The notes under the pieces were generated by a model, which saw nothing but the letters and a program-made list of their open reading frames with translations, had not been told where the DNA came from and did not search any database. The position numbers and the translations under genes were made by a program. This document shows positions 1-10,325 of a stretch of 64,000 nt of DNA, piece by piece. Origin of the DNA: Borovskyia barvae (lineage: Eukaryota; Euglenozoa; Kinetoplastea; Trypanosomatida; Trypanosomatidae); contig JASAOM010001121.1 in the NCBI GenBank assembly GCA_030849085.1, forward strand, positions 248,001 through 312,000, read 5' to 3'. Each line of letters begins with the position of its first letter. Within the stretch, counting starts at the first letter, position 1.

Positions 1-764
1 TCGCTATCGTTAACCTGTTCGTACATATTTTGACCAGTGTTTCCATGAGACAAACTGTACGGCTGCTCGACACCGTCTCTGTCATTTGAGCCATTGTGTA
101 GCTCTGGGATGTGTCCACTGCTTAGACGGCAGAGAGCATAGTTGCTCAACTGCGCATTAGCTATGGTACCATCAGAGAAGTAGTTACTATTTTTCGCCGT
201 TTCGAAAGGAGCAGTAAACCGTTGGAATGTTGCTGGCAGTAGGAAAGGATTCATAGAAATTCCATAGAAACTTTGTGGTACCGTGGTATACTGACGGAAC
301 TCGAACTCGTACGAACTTGGACTGCGCCGCAACGAAGAAGATTGTTGCAATCTAGCCCCTGCGCTGAGTGGTCGCATGCAGCTCGCTGGTGTTTGGAACG
401 TGGGGCTAACGGAAATCGCTATCGTTCCTTCTGTAGCAGGAAAATCAAAAGTCGCTCGCTCTCCATAATTCAAATCGAGAGGAGTGTTAGAAGGTTCAGT
501 TACAGCTGCTCTTTCAGCTTCTGAAATAACTGGCTGAAAAATGTCTCCGTCCTCCGTAATGGGTTTGATATCATCATCGTTTGGTTGAGTTGGTAGTGTA
601 TCCTCGGCACTGCCATCAGTAGCGGTAAAAAAGCTGCGTATCTCTTCGGAGCTGTCCCGTTCATTTGGGAGAATAGTTGAAAAACAGCTAGTGTGGGTTT
701 GGTTGTGGGGCAACCGGATGCTTCCACTACGCTCAGGAATGTTTGTCGTGCAATTCCACGACAT
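1..764 (-). CDS. AT-rich hypothetical gene, 3' end beyond the left edge
   Basis: A minus-strand frame is open without a stop from position 1 to about 815, and its first good ATG is at 764, giving 254 visible codons. It begins MSWNCTTNIPERSGS. The product is rich in Ser, Thr, Asn, Gln and Pro, with an acidic patch (NDDDIKPITEDGD) near residue 65 and an aromatic, Asn-rich stretch (YGISMNPFLLP) near residue 170. I see no membrane segment or known domain, and I do not recognise the family; low-complexity tails of RNA-binding proteins can look like this, but that is only an impression. Base use is unlike the other genes: in 40 consecutive codons that I counted, 9 end in G or C, against 31 of 40 in the E2 gene at 57.4-58.1 kb. 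An in-frame stop lies upstream of the ATG, so the start is bounded. The C-terminus is not in the window. Confidence 0.7.
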   Translation of the reverse strand, partial: MSWNCTTNIPERSGSIRLPHNQTHTSCFSTILPNERDSSEEIRSFFTATDGSAEDTLPTQPNDDDIKPITEDGDIFQPVISEAERAAVTEPSNTPLDLNYGERATFDFPATEGTIAISVSPTFQTPASCMRPLSAGARLQQSSSLRRSPSSYEFEFRQYTTVPQSFYGISMNPFLLPATFQRFTAPFETAKNSNYFSDGTIANAQLSNYALCRLSSGHIPELHNGSNDRDGVEQPYSLSHGNTGQNMYEQVNDS

Positions 765-962
765 CGTGCTGTATTGAATAAAAAGGTCACTAGTACCAGT
801 GTCACAGGAACTGCTTTACAACCGCATGCCCTGCCTTTTCGACCAACGTAGTCGAAGGTAGCCAAGGGAGAAAATGTCTCCCTGCTAAAAAGATGTTGCA
901 AACGCAATAAGACACTGCGTTCTCAGAGGACATCAACTTTCTGAAACCCTTCACACTTGAGA

Positions 963-990
963 ACTGCGTACAGGTGGCAAAAAAAAGGGA
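963..990 (-). promoter_or_regulatory. Possible spliced-leader acceptor for the AT-rich gene
   Basis: On the minus strand a short pyrimidine tract (a T8 run in an otherwise C/T-rich stretch, about 968-990) is followed by the first AG at 965-964. This would give a 5' UTR of about 200 nt ahead of the ATG at 764. That leader holds upstream ATGs, including one with a reading frame of about 43 codons and an in-frame ATG CGG TTG TAA. A second AG lies only 4 nt before the ATG at 764 and would avoid them. Position is inference. Confidence 0.35.
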
Positions 991-3729
991 GTAGTCGATA
1001 AAGATAAGAGAAGGTGATGCGAACAAGGAAACAGTATGTCCATGTGGAGCATGACGTGCCCATGCAAATCCTGTGGCAAGGTTTCACTCATTTCCAACGG
1101 AATCAGAACATTCTTGCGTTTTTGTAAGCATCATCATGATACGTTGAAAAGGGGTCGATTTTCGTTCGCACGCCGTTTCTTAAACAGCAGCTTAAGAGAG
1201 AACGAAGAAATAGCAGTGCACTTTCGTGTATTTTCATACTTTGAGGGTGTCTCCAGTAATGGAGATCCAAGACTGAATATCCTGAGCGTCATCGACAAAC
1301 AAAACGAGCGAGAAAAGAGTCAAAAGGTAGTTTTCTAACACATTGGATTAAGCACTTGGAAAATTATCACAACCTCATCGCCGCATAACAGCGGTCAAGG
1401 CACCACTGCCGACAGAGCTGAAAAATTCACCACTCGAAGGAAGTATTACCTTGCACGGAGACATGAGAGCGCACTTCCCTTGAGAAACCAGAAAGCATTG
1501 GCTAAGAAACTAGTCAGCAAAATGTATACCACACAATGCAACCTGATTTGGTATATGGGAGACGATAACCATGTCACATATCTGTGCCACGAGGAGCATC
1601 TCGGGCGGAAGCACATGGAAGAAATTGTTTGAAGTTGTATTTCCCACGCACAAAGTCAGTATGAAAAGATGTGGAGACAATGAATAAGAGCTTTCAACAC
1701 ATGTCACGGAAGCCAGCTGATTTCCGCACGTATTGCTGATAAAAAGAATCTCAGCAGCTGAAACCACGTACGGTTCGAAGAATTTGGTTATTGTGAATCA
1801 AGTGTTTCAGGATCCCTAAAAAAAATGCATACAGCTTGCGATTTGTTCTTAGATCGAATTCGGAAGTTAATAAAGCTATATCTGCACAGCTGTGAAGAAT
1901 CTGCAGTGAACTTCTTTATATATATCTAAGAAGATACCGAGAAGAATTTCCTCCCTTCCTGTACGGATGGACTTAAGTGCACCTCACTCCGAGGTAGCAG
2001 CAACCGAAGAATTCACAGGTGAGGAGCAGTATTAAAAAGTTGATGCTCTCTGAAGAGCGAACATTATCCATCTTCCTAAAGCGATTTCATGAAAACAGGA
2101 AAGTTGTAAGTGTGTGTGTGTGTGAAAAGAGAAGAACATCTCCGCGTAGCAGCAGTTAAGCAACAAGCAGCTGACCTACCATCTGGCATTGAACACGCGC
2201 TGTAGCACATCCTTGAAGTAAGAAAGGATAGCAGTTCAGGTAAAGTCTTCCATTTTAGTGGGCGATAGATTCTTATCAACAATATACAGAGAGGTAATGT
2301 GTCTTTAAGAGTAGGAAAAAACAACGAAAGTCAAACTGATATGTTCTGATACTATTTCGTTGAATCCACAACAGCAGCGAATGTTGCGAGCCGAAATGGT
2401 GGCTTTCAAGGGGATCCCATCCACGAATATGGGGTACCGTGCATTTTGGATAACCGTTTCAATGCACAGTAGATAGAGTACAGCCTTAACTCACCTTTCG
2501 GTAAGCGCCAACCTACGCACAATACGATCGAAAAACACAAAATAAGGTACTCTCTGATGAAGGCACAGAAAATCTGTGGTTTCACAACGGTGGATAATGC
2601 CTGAGGTAAGTAAGAATTTTCTTGTCTGGGTCAAGGAGAAAGTCCTTTCGGGCTGCTCTTACAGCAATCTTATACCATTACCAATATTAAGAGAGAGCTC
2701 GTTCGTTCATCTCCTACATCCATAGAGCATTTCTTTGTTGCGCACAGGAGTAAAAAAGTAAAAGTGGAAATCAAGATTCGCCAGTTGGACCTGCTAAGTT
2801 GAGGAGCACACTATTCCTTTGTGAATAAATTTTTTGCGAGTGAAATTCCTAAGCAAATCTCCAGAACCAGCTTTGCACTCTGTTCTCAAGTAACGGTCAT
2901 TTGTATTGACTCACAAGCGGTATTTTACTGAGCATAAGAAAAAGATGTTAAGCAAGGAACTGGTTTCGCAGAGCGCGTGCGGTGAACGCCCGTGTCTCAT
3001 ATTTTGATTCACGAAAAATAAAAAAGACGTTAATGATAGCCTCGCGTTTTTAGGTCAAGGTGGGAGCGACTTTTTGTGAGGAAGGCGGAGAAAGTACATG
3101 TCCAACCCTGAAACTTTATTTTTTAGAAAGGCTTGAGCTCCTAATGCATCGTAGAAGAGTCCCACCAAATATGAGATCTGTCATCAGTGGATAACCCGGT
3201 AGCCTATAGGACCCGAGTGAACATTGCCCAATAAGGCACGGAACTAATTTGCTGCGATGCAGTGAAATTAGCACAAATAAAGTTAGGGCGACTTTGTATT
3301 GTTCGTTGATGAGCAGCTGCTTTCCGTCGTCGGTATGAACCGTTTCTCAGCTGACAGGAAAATATTCACCCGAAACTAATGTCCTCTGAAGGCTTGGTGT
3401 TATATCCGATGTCGGAGCTGATGCTTCTCGAATTCTCACCGGGGACCGTCAAGAAAGGTGATGAAGCCCGTGCAAAAGGTTAGAATTCGACAGGGTGCGG
3501 ACTAATCGAAAAGCAAGTTAATCATCCTACGTTTCAACTGCCTAGAAAAGTTAAAAGGTAGCTTGACTGCACCGACTGATGTCTGAAAAGCAACCGGCGC
3601 ATGTCCGCTCAGAAGCACCCCAGTGTTGCTGCACTACATGTTCGGCTGCCGCCCTTTCCGGGTGGGGGTGGTGCGTTGGGGGGCTGTTCGAAGCGGGTGG
3701 CGCCGGGTGGTTTTCTGTGGCCGCGTGCC

Positions 3730-3748
3730 GGGGGGGGGGGGGGGGGGG
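3730..3748. repeat. G19 homopolymer
   Basis: Nineteen consecutive G on the plus strand, in a wider G-rich segment about 100 bp beyond the stop codon of the membrane-anchored gene. It is prone to slippage and length error. On the transcribed (minus-template) side it reads as a C run. Confidence 0.9.
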
Positions 3749-3840
3749 AGCAGGGGGATGGTGGTGCCTGCCCACCCAGCACGCCCCCGCCCCGGCCCCC
3801 CTCCCTCCTCTCCAAGCCCAGGAGGGAAGGCGGTTTTCCT

Positions 3841-4701
3841 CTAGCCAGGAGACCAAAACCCGTCCGGGGACTTCTCCCTAGGAAGGTAGTCAGTCCCCCT
3901 GTTTGTCGCGTAGTCTATGCCGGAGGTGCTACTGAGCGCCGCCCTGTCGCGCTTGCTTCCTTCGGAAAGGGGGCCTGTGGCCGTGGCGGTCGCGGTTTGT
4001 CCCCCGTTGAGGCGTGCCGTTTGTGGGCGGTTGGAGTGTGCGTTCGACGCGCGGAGGGAAATGTCCACCACCACGGGGAAGAGCCCGTACCTACTGTTGG
4101 CGGCTGCCGCGTTTCTGTCTACCCGCTGTGCTGGTGCTTCTTGCTGGTTGGCTTCCCCCACGTCGTCGTTGGCAGGGAATGGCTCGGTGGACCGCCCTCT
4201 CCGGGCTGCGCGAATCGCCACGACTAGCCGAGCCAGCGGCGTGCCGTCGAGCGGGTGATCGAAGCCGTCGGACCGCAGGTGGAAGCGCGGGTGCTCTTCT
4301 TGCGCTCTTAGATTGCGGTTGTGGAGTTTGCGCCGCTCCCGCTCTGCGCGACTTAGATTGTAAATTTCGGGTCTCGACATGCCGACGCTCTCCTCCCTGT
4401 CTACATCCTGAGGCTCGTTGGGGGGACTGCTGCGCGCAAGCGGTGGGTTACTTCTACCTCGACGTCCTTGCGCCTCTCGGATGCTGCCGCGGTTGTCAAG
4501 GGATGGCACGCCGGGAGCGTCTTGAGAGGATCCCTCCGCTCTGATTACTTCACCGGGCACCACGGTCGGGCCCCCCTCACGCAGTACGATGCCGCTGATG
4601 GGCTGGCATCTGCTGCGGTGGTGCAGATAACAGGCGACAGAGATGGAAATGACCATGAAGGCGAGCATAGAGGCCACAACGATGAAAATAAGAGGCAACA
4701 T
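3841..4701 (-). CDS. Hypothetical N-terminally membrane-anchored protein
   Basis: 286 codons. Residues about 3-26 (MLPLIFIVVASMLAFMVISI and following) form one hydrophobic helix that ends in a CYLHHRSRC juncture, so it is either a signal anchor or an uncleaved leader. The rest is hydrophilic, rich in Arg, Ser, Pro and Ala, and probably disordered, with an amphipathic basic segment near residues 112-135 (LSRAERERRKLHNRNLRAQE) that could be helical. There are no recognisable catalytic motifs. The ATG is the first in the frame, just after a TATA-like AT stretch. It is co-directional with all neighbours. Codon use is GC-rich like the genes to the right and unlike the AT-rich gene to the left. The family is not recognised. 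Confidence 0.65.
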   Translation of the reverse strand: MLPLIFIVVASMLAFMVISISVACYLHHRSRCQPISGIVLREGGPTVVPGEVIRAEGSSQDAPGVPSLDNRGSIREAQGRRGRSNPPLARSSPPNEPQDVDREESVGMSRPEIYNLSRAERERRKLHNRNLRAQEEHPRFHLRSDGFDHPLDGTPLARLVVAIRAARRGRSTEPFPANDDVGEANQQEAPAQRVDRNAAAANSRYGLFPVVVDISLRASNAHSNRPQTARLNGGQTATATATGPLSEGSKRDRAALSSTSGIDYATNRGTDYLPREKSPDGFWSPG

Positions 4702-5651
4702 TACACCTATATGTTGCTTCCCGAAAAAAAAAAGGTCAACACAATCTAAGGTTAAGTGAATATAAGTCGCTTCGACCTAAAATCCATGATGGGGCGCCCC
4801 AATAAGTCACATGTGGCCTCATCAATAGCTCCGCGTGCCCACAACGCAACAATAACACATCAAAAGGCAAACTGTCACTTTCAAGCTGCGATGAGTGGCT
4901 TTCGACCCCGGACCGCTCCACTGGAAAGCAGCAACACGTGGACTGCGCTTGCTTATACCTTGGATAGTTGGCCCTGTTATCGTCCGTGCTTCGTTGCCCG
5001 AATGTATATCGACACGTACACCGCTTTTCTTCCTCTCCGAGCGGAACAATTAAATGCGAACAATAAAGTGGGTGGAACAGTGCAGAGTGAGGCAGCATCG
5101 TAAGGGGACTTAGATTTATCATCCCCCCTCCCGACCATCCGTGCGATAAACTCCTTGATCGAGAGAGAGAGATACATGTTTAAAAGTGAGAGAGGAGGGG
5201 GAGAGAGGGCTTTTCTCTGCCTTGCCCCCCCCCGTATGGTTGTATTTTCAAGGTATTGTTCTATAAGGAAAAAGAAACACTAGCACGCAAATTGAGGAGC
5301 ATGACGCAGTCATAACACGTCTTTCCACCGATTATCGACTGTGTCAATCGAGTACGCAGTACAGTAGTCGTCTTTTTGGGGATTCCTCCCTTCGAGTCTT
5401 TGTTGCCCCCAGCATCGAGCAGAACGTCTGCGCTTGATTCAAAGCCTATCCACACCACTTTATATGTGAAAACCCACAATGTAACACACCCACACACAAT
5501 ATATATGTATATGTGTATCACCTATGCTTTCCCCCTCGAGAGGTGGTTGGGGTGAATGGAGGGAGAAGGTGAAGGGATTCTCATGGTGTCCTTAACCTCT
5601 TCTCTTATCCACGCCATTCATGTTTTCCCTCTTCCTCATAGGCGTTACACT
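4702..5651. other. Intergenic region
   Basis: Nothing coding is supported. It contains a GA-rich patch around 5,160-5,205, a short C9 run near 5,226 and a (TA)-rich stretch near 5,500-5,515. The 128-codon minus frame at 4,736-5,122 lacks coding character. Confidence 0.6.
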
Positions 5652-6863
5652 TTAATCAGCAGCATCAGCGTCCTTTCCCTCGTCAGCGTCACGTCGGGTT
5701 CGCCGAAAACGACGCCGTTGGCCTTGCGTGTGCACCATCTCCGCCTGTACTCGCTGAGCATCGGTGAGTTGACTCCATGATAGCGTCGCTGATGCCACTG
5801 TGTCCTTCAGTGATTGCGGATTCGCGGCAGCGTTCCATTGCGATGTTATCCAACGCACCCGCTTGAGATAGGCGAGCACTTTTTGCTGCTGTTCTATCTC
5901 TTCGTCGCTTCGATGCGCTTGGGCAGCGTGACTGCCTTCTTCTGCAACAGCTGACGTTACTAGCGCAAGCATGCGGCTGCCCCACGTCTCCGGCGGAGAC
6001 AGCCCTGAAGTTTTATCGTGCGTCATGACGACATCGGAGACGCTGCCGCATCCCTCTGCACGTGCGCTACGTAGTGTATCCTTCTCTTCCATCGTTGCGG
6101 CACCGTAATGCATGATAGCACTTTCCATACGCGTATAGACAACGCCGCGTGTTTCTTTTTCCTTCTCATGCACGCGTTTACGCCGATGAAGGCGCAAGGC
6201 ATCTACACTGATGACTCGCACCGCATCACTCGCTGCAGAGCCAGCTCCTCCGCGGTCACTCCCGTCCTGTTTAGTTCGGGCTTTTGTGTCGCCCTCTGTG
6301 ACATTTTCCTCCTTGGCACGCCTCACTTCTTCATCGTCGCGCTGCACCATGACGTTTGCAAGACTGTCTGCGATAACGCCACACCACGGTTCCAACACCT
6401 GGGCCAAAGCGGCGGGTCCGAGTGCGTCATCCAGCACCGCCGCGACAGCGGCGCGGCGCACGAGTGCCGGGGACTGCTCCGAAACCCGTACCGGGTCACC
6501 TTCGCTGCGCAGGTTCGTCGAAGCCCACTTCCGTTGTGCCGGTACGTGTGCGTAGTCAGCCCTATCGATGCCATTAAAAGGGGAGCGATTGATCAGCGGA
6601 TCACCGATTTCTCCGCTTGATGTGGCATCCCCCATCGCATCACTCCGGTGGACCATTTCATAACATGCGCGGACTGCCGCCATTAATGGATAATTGCTAG
6701 GTCCGTAGCTCAGCGTGTTTCCTTCCCCTTCCCGATCCTCTGCGTTCACAGCTGCATACTGACGCGCCTGCGCGTAGAGAGGCACCTTACGCAGTAGCAG
6801 TTCTGAACCGCTCACGGGGGGCGCAGCAGCAGGCGACGGCTTTTCTAAAGAACGTGAGACCAT
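5652..6863 (-). CDS. Hypothetical protein, about 403 aa
   Basis: The frame is open to an upstream ATG at 6,944 (430 codons). I prefer the Met at 6,863 (MVSRSLEKPSPAAAPP): the extra 27 codons contain a T8/A8 run and look like leader sequence, and a CTTAG that could be a splice acceptor lies between the two starts. The product is soluble, Ala-, Glu- and Arg-rich and mostly helical. It has a charged coiled segment near residues 190-215 (QRDDEEVRRAKEENVTEGD) and a basic, Asp-rich C-terminal tail (RRRFRRTRRDADEGKD). No membrane span or enzyme motif is visible. A Trp-containing helical stretch near residues 335-380 (AYLKRVRWITSQWNAA) is the most structured-looking part. I do not recognise the family. 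Coding character and GC-rich third positions support a real gene. Confidence 0.7.
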   Translation of the reverse strand: MVSRSLEKPSPAAAPPVSGSELLLRKVPLYAQARQYAAVNAEDREGEGNTLSYGPSNYPLMAAVRACYEMVHRSDAMGDATSSGEIGDPLINRSPFNGIDRADYAHVPAQRKWASTNLRSEGDPVRVSEQSPALVRRAAVAAVLDDALGPAALAQVLEPWCGVIADSLANVMVQRDDEEVRRAKEENVTEGDTKARTKQDGSDRGGAGSAASDAVRVISVDALRLHRRKRVHEKEKETRGVVYTRMESAIMHYGAATMEEKDTLRSARAEGCGSVSDVVMTHDKTSGLSPPETWGSRMLALVTSAVAEEGSHAAQAHRSDEEIEQQQKVLAYLKRVRWITSQWNAAANPQSLKDTVASATLSWSQLTDAQRVQAEMVHTQGQRRRFRRTRRDADEGKDADAAD

Positions 6864-7942
6864 TCTTTCGAGAAAACCCCAGAAGATTACGTGGATACTA
6901 AGCCCACTCCCACGCAAATGAAAGGAGTTCTTTTTTTTGGACAAAGAGGAGGGACGCCGTAAGAAAGTGGGGCGAGGGCGTGAGCCTTTGCGAAATACGC
7001 CTTCGCTCCTTCCCGTTTCCTTCTGCTCTTGTGTGCACGCCTTCTTCGCGTGAGGTTTTCTTCTCTGAGCGTGGCAACGTGGGTAAAAGATCGCTCACGT
7101 TCGTGCGAAACGAACGATCTCCGTGCGTGCGCAAGAGACGGTATCAGGGAGGGACTGAGAGGGATGACAGAGAGGGCTAACTGGACTTGTAGCGCATCCA
7201 CGAAAGCGCACGTGGAGAATTACGCAGACTCGGTAATCTCAACCAGTGCGCGAACGAAGAAAGTGCATGCGTGTGTGAGAGAGGGCACCATACACACAAA
7301 AAAACACACACAAAGGATGGGAAAGGGGGAAGACAGCAAAAGAATGACGAAGTGGGAGAGACGAAGGAAGGGAAGGGGGGGGGAAGATCCAAAAGAGCGC
7401 TAAACAGAGGTGAGAAGATTTGACTCAGCTGAAAGCGGCCTGAAAGAAGAGCGAATATTTCATAAAGCCATACAGACATCTGCCTTTGATGTTCGTTTTG
7501 CTGCCACGCCTCTCCCTCATCGAGGCAATATGCGTGAGCTCCACGAATCGAAATCTCGGTAGAGGATAGAGGGCGAAACAACATCATCCAAGAGAAGTAA
7601 ATATAACAACCTGTCGAGATGGAGAGAGGTGCGACCGTATTTGTTGCGCTTGAGGAAGGAAACCCGGACTTTTTGTTCTTTTCCCCTTGGCCTGTTCTCT
7701 CTCGTTCCACACCCGGCGTACACACACACACACACACACACACACGCAAACAAACTGCATGAAGTAACAGATGTTATTCGTGTACCATGATACTAAACGC
7801 TACCCTTTCGGATGTGTGCGTACCAAGGCACTGCAGCACTCAGCAGATCTACAAGAGATTTATCGCCTTCAATCTTCTCACCACCCCCCTAATGGCTTCT
7901 TCGTTCCTTTCCTACCTTGTCGGAGGGCCACCTACACACTGC
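6864..7942. other. Intergenic region with (AC)n repeat
   Basis: Nothing coding is supported. The frames called here (for example 7,177-7,749 on the minus strand) are Ser/Pro/Phe low-complexity translations of pyrimidine-rich DNA. It contains a perfect (AC)13 at 7,720-7,745, a G8 run near 7,377 and several CT/GA-rich patches that could serve as splice or polyadenylation signals. Confidence 0.6.
7720..7745. repeat. (AC)13 microsatellite
   Basis: Perfect AC dinucleotide array in the 5' flank of the 5.7-6.9 kb gene. Confidence 0.9.
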
Positions 7943-8287
7943 TTACGCATCCTCCTTCGTAAAAATGGAGGGTAATCCAACATCGGTCCACCCCGTTACG
8001 AGGGGTTCCTCGTACTGTACAGGAACCCCACTGACCCCACCGAACACGCCCATACGGCGGGTGGTTATTGGGGCGGACGACGCGGTGACGCCTCCCCCAG
8101 GTGGGCTCACCTTTCCGCACAGCACGCATCCCGGCCGAACGCCATGCAGAAGAGGGCTGTTAGGTTGGAGGCGGTACTGCGAGGGTGGATCGAAGTCACA
8201 TAGGAGTTTAAGGCGTGCCTGCGATGCTGTCAGGGTGGGATCTTCGATATGCCACAACGGGTGTCGATAGACGGTGTCTTGTGACAT
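7943..8287 (-). CDS. Possible small protein, 114 aa
   Basis: A short minus-strand frame, co-directional with its neighbours. It starts MSQDTVYRHPLWHIEDPTLT and has varied, non-repetitive composition, unlike the low-complexity translations around it. It has a CVLCGK motif near residues 54-59, a Gly/Pro-rich middle and an acidic end (IFTKEDA). There is no membrane span and no known domain. The opposite strand is also open here over 117 codons, so length alone is not decisive. I think it is more likely real than not because the residues are balanced and the frame sits alone between long non-coding flanks. Function unknown. Confidence 0.5.
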   Translation of the reverse strand: MSQDTVYRHPLWHIEDPTLTASQARLKLLCDFDPPSQYRLQPNSPLLHGVRPGCVLCGKVSPPGGGVTASSAPITTRRMGVFGGVSGVPVQYEEPLVTGWTDVGLPSIFTKEDA

Positions 8288-9633
8288 GAAGGCGTGTACG
8301 TGTGTGCGGGCCCTGGTGGCAGCACGTTCCTTTCTGAAGGCTAGAGAAATTCTTTCTCTTCGCGTGCGTGTAGAGTCGGCCTCCGCCTGTGAGCGTGTGT
8401 TCCTAAGGCGTGTACAGACAGATAGGGTGCCCCACGTCCTTCCCTCGCTCGCAGTAATGCATAGATATTCTGTATGTCTACCACTATCGCCCCAATGCGA
8501 TGTAAAAGCGGTTCGATATATGGTGGGAGAAAAGTCTCCCCCCCCTCTATTTCCTCCGAGCTCGAGAATATTGTTTTTTGGTGATGGGGGAAGGCAGTAA
8601 GGAGAGATGTGGGAATGCTAGAGAATATGAGGGAGAGCAGATGATGATGAAATGAAAGGGAGAGAAAGAGAGAGAGAGCAGGAGGGCTATTCTTTAAATA
8701 TGTTCAGGCTCATCAGTACCACTCGATCGAGCCCGCATTCCCTTCATTTTTCTATTTCACCAAAAGCGTTGAGTTGAGTAGCGCTGACAAGAAGAAGAGG
8801 TGAGGGAGCTGGAAGTAAAAGGAAGAGGGGGGGGGGGAGGCGAGAGAGACAGAGAAGAGAAGAGGTCCTCGTACTGCGAAAGATGACGGAACGCAATAAT
8901 ACTAATAATTGAGAGGTGGAAGCGCGGCAAGGAGCCACGGATACCACATCGATCGGCAAAAAACTACAAAAGAAACCCCAGACCAGAGTAGAAGAAGAGA
9001 CGCTGCATTCAAGCACCGTAACTGATTCCCTCCCCTCCCCCCCCCCTTTCCCTCACAGACCTTCACGTTGGACGATGAGAACGAACATCAAACCTCACTT
9101 ACATCACAATGCTATTTGCACGTAGAGCAGCTATCCACAAGTGTAGCAGCATCACAGAAGCGCCAAAATCGATGTTTCGTTTTTCTTTGGAGAGGAGAGG
9201 GGAGGGCAGCAGCAGCGGCAGCACCCTCCCCCCCAAAGCAACATTTTTTCTTCTCTCTTTTTCTTTTTCGATGCTTGTCAGACAAAATGAATTCCCCTTT
9301 TTCGAAAATTTTTGTCCCGACTTGGGTAGATGGTCGATGCAGCCCTTCCGATGCGGTGCATTCTTCTCCCCCATCTCTCCTCCCTCCCAATGTGGCGTCC
9401 ATCTCCCCCACGGCCTCTCTTCTCGCAGTTGGAGGAGGGGGGAGAGGGAAGGAGGATGGCATGACGGTGTCACGCCGTTGTCCCACACTCCTGCTCTTCC
9501 TTCCCTCCTCCCCCCCCCATAACAAACACAACGATTGGGTACGCCGCCTTGCACTCGCGCACGCAGCCCCTACCGCGCCTCTACGCCCATTCCTTTCGCA
9601 ATCTATACAGTAATCCCTTTTCGCTCTCTCTCC

Positions 9634-9664
9634 ATATATATATATATATATGTGTGTGTGTGTA
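9634..9664. repeat. Compound (AT)n(TG)n microsatellite
   Basis: Nine AT units are followed directly by about seven TG units on the plus strand. Confidence 0.9.
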
Positions 9665-10173
9665 CTTCAACGGTTCTCCCCCCACCCTGCGCCTCCTTTG
9701 AGGTCTATACGAAGCAGTAGACACGAAAGGAAGAAGAAAAAGAGAGAGGGGAGGCTGGCAGAGAAATCGCAGAGGCTTGATGCCGCTTCTCAACCTCTTC
9801 CCCTCCCCTCCGCATATTTTTTCTTTTTGCCTTTCTCGTACGCCGGCTTCTTAATGAGGGAAAGGTAATGATGGTGACCGTCTCGCTCTCTCCCCCATTC
9901 TCCTCTCTCTCGCTCCGACGCCCACGAGCTATCCCAATGCAGTTGTTTCAAGTGCTCCTTCCCCCGGAGTCTGTCAGGGATTTGCATTCTGTGTAGAGAC
10001 TCATACATCTATGTGTGCACTTTCATGCGGGAAGAGGACGTGGAGGGGGACGCGCATGTGCGTACTACACCCACCGGATGCCCCCCGATGCGCCTCCCTC
10101 CTTCCCTCCCTCGTTCTTCGTTCTCTCCTTCTCTTGTACGCGATCCTATTTTTTAGTGCTGCCCCCTCTGAAG

Positions 10174-10193
10174 ATATATATATATATATATAT
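10174..10193. repeat. (AT)10 microsatellite
   Basis: Perfect AT array in the immediate 3' flank of the amidase-like gene. Confidence 0.9.
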
Positions 10194-10325
10194 TGATATG
10201 CAGGTTCGGCTTGAAATAGTTCTGTTGATGCGTCTGAGGAGAGGAGCGGTGATGATGAAGAGAGTGAAGGGAGCTAGCGAGGGCGGGACGGGGGGAGGGG
10301 AGGGGAGGCTTACTTTGGCCAATGC

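Larger units (their letters stand above)
765..3840. other. AT-rich non-coding stretch ending at a compositional boundary
   Basis: No reading frame longer than about 135 codons is present up to 3.5 kb, and none of the short ones looks coding. The DNA from 765 to about 3,580 is clearly AT-richer than the rest of the window, with short A and T runs, a (GT)n near 2110-2123 and TATATATAT near 1918. From about 3,590 the sequence turns abruptly G+C-rich. The last 250 bases are the 3' flank of the next gene and include a run of 19 G. It could be an unusually long intergenic region or UTR, or an assembly join. Confidence 0.6.
8288..10325. other. Intergenic region, 2 kb, repeat-rich
   Basis: Nothing coding is supported. 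It holds GA-rich tracts (8,650-8,690 and 8,820-8,870), several C/T-rich blocks (9,020-9,060 and 9,340-9,520), a compound (AT)n(TG)n at 9,634-9,664 and an (AT)10 at 10,174-10,193. The last ends 132 bp beyond the stop codon of the amidase-like gene at 10,326. Frames of 130-180 codons on both strands are translations of biased sequence. Confidence 0.6.

Noticed and set aside
765-3590. Degenerate retroposon or SIDER-like element in the AT-rich stretch
   Set aside because: I found no reverse-transcriptase remnants, terminal repeat, poly(A) tail with target-site duplication or signature I could recognise; low GC alone is not evidence.
3601-4227. 208-codon plus-strand frame (and overlapping plus frames at 3,917-4,544)
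   Set aside because: Antisense to the membrane-anchored gene and its G-rich 3' flank; Gly/Arg/Pro-rich translation of biased sequence, with no protein-like features.
7177-7749. 190-codon minus-strand frame
   Set aside because: Starts inside an (AC)n array and translates pyrimidine-rich intergenic DNA into Cys/Val and Ser/Pro/Phe repeats.
9068-9613. 181-codon plus-strand frame and overlapping 137-151 codon frames on both strands
   Set aside because: Four frames overlap on both strands over C/T-rich DNA; none has balanced composition.
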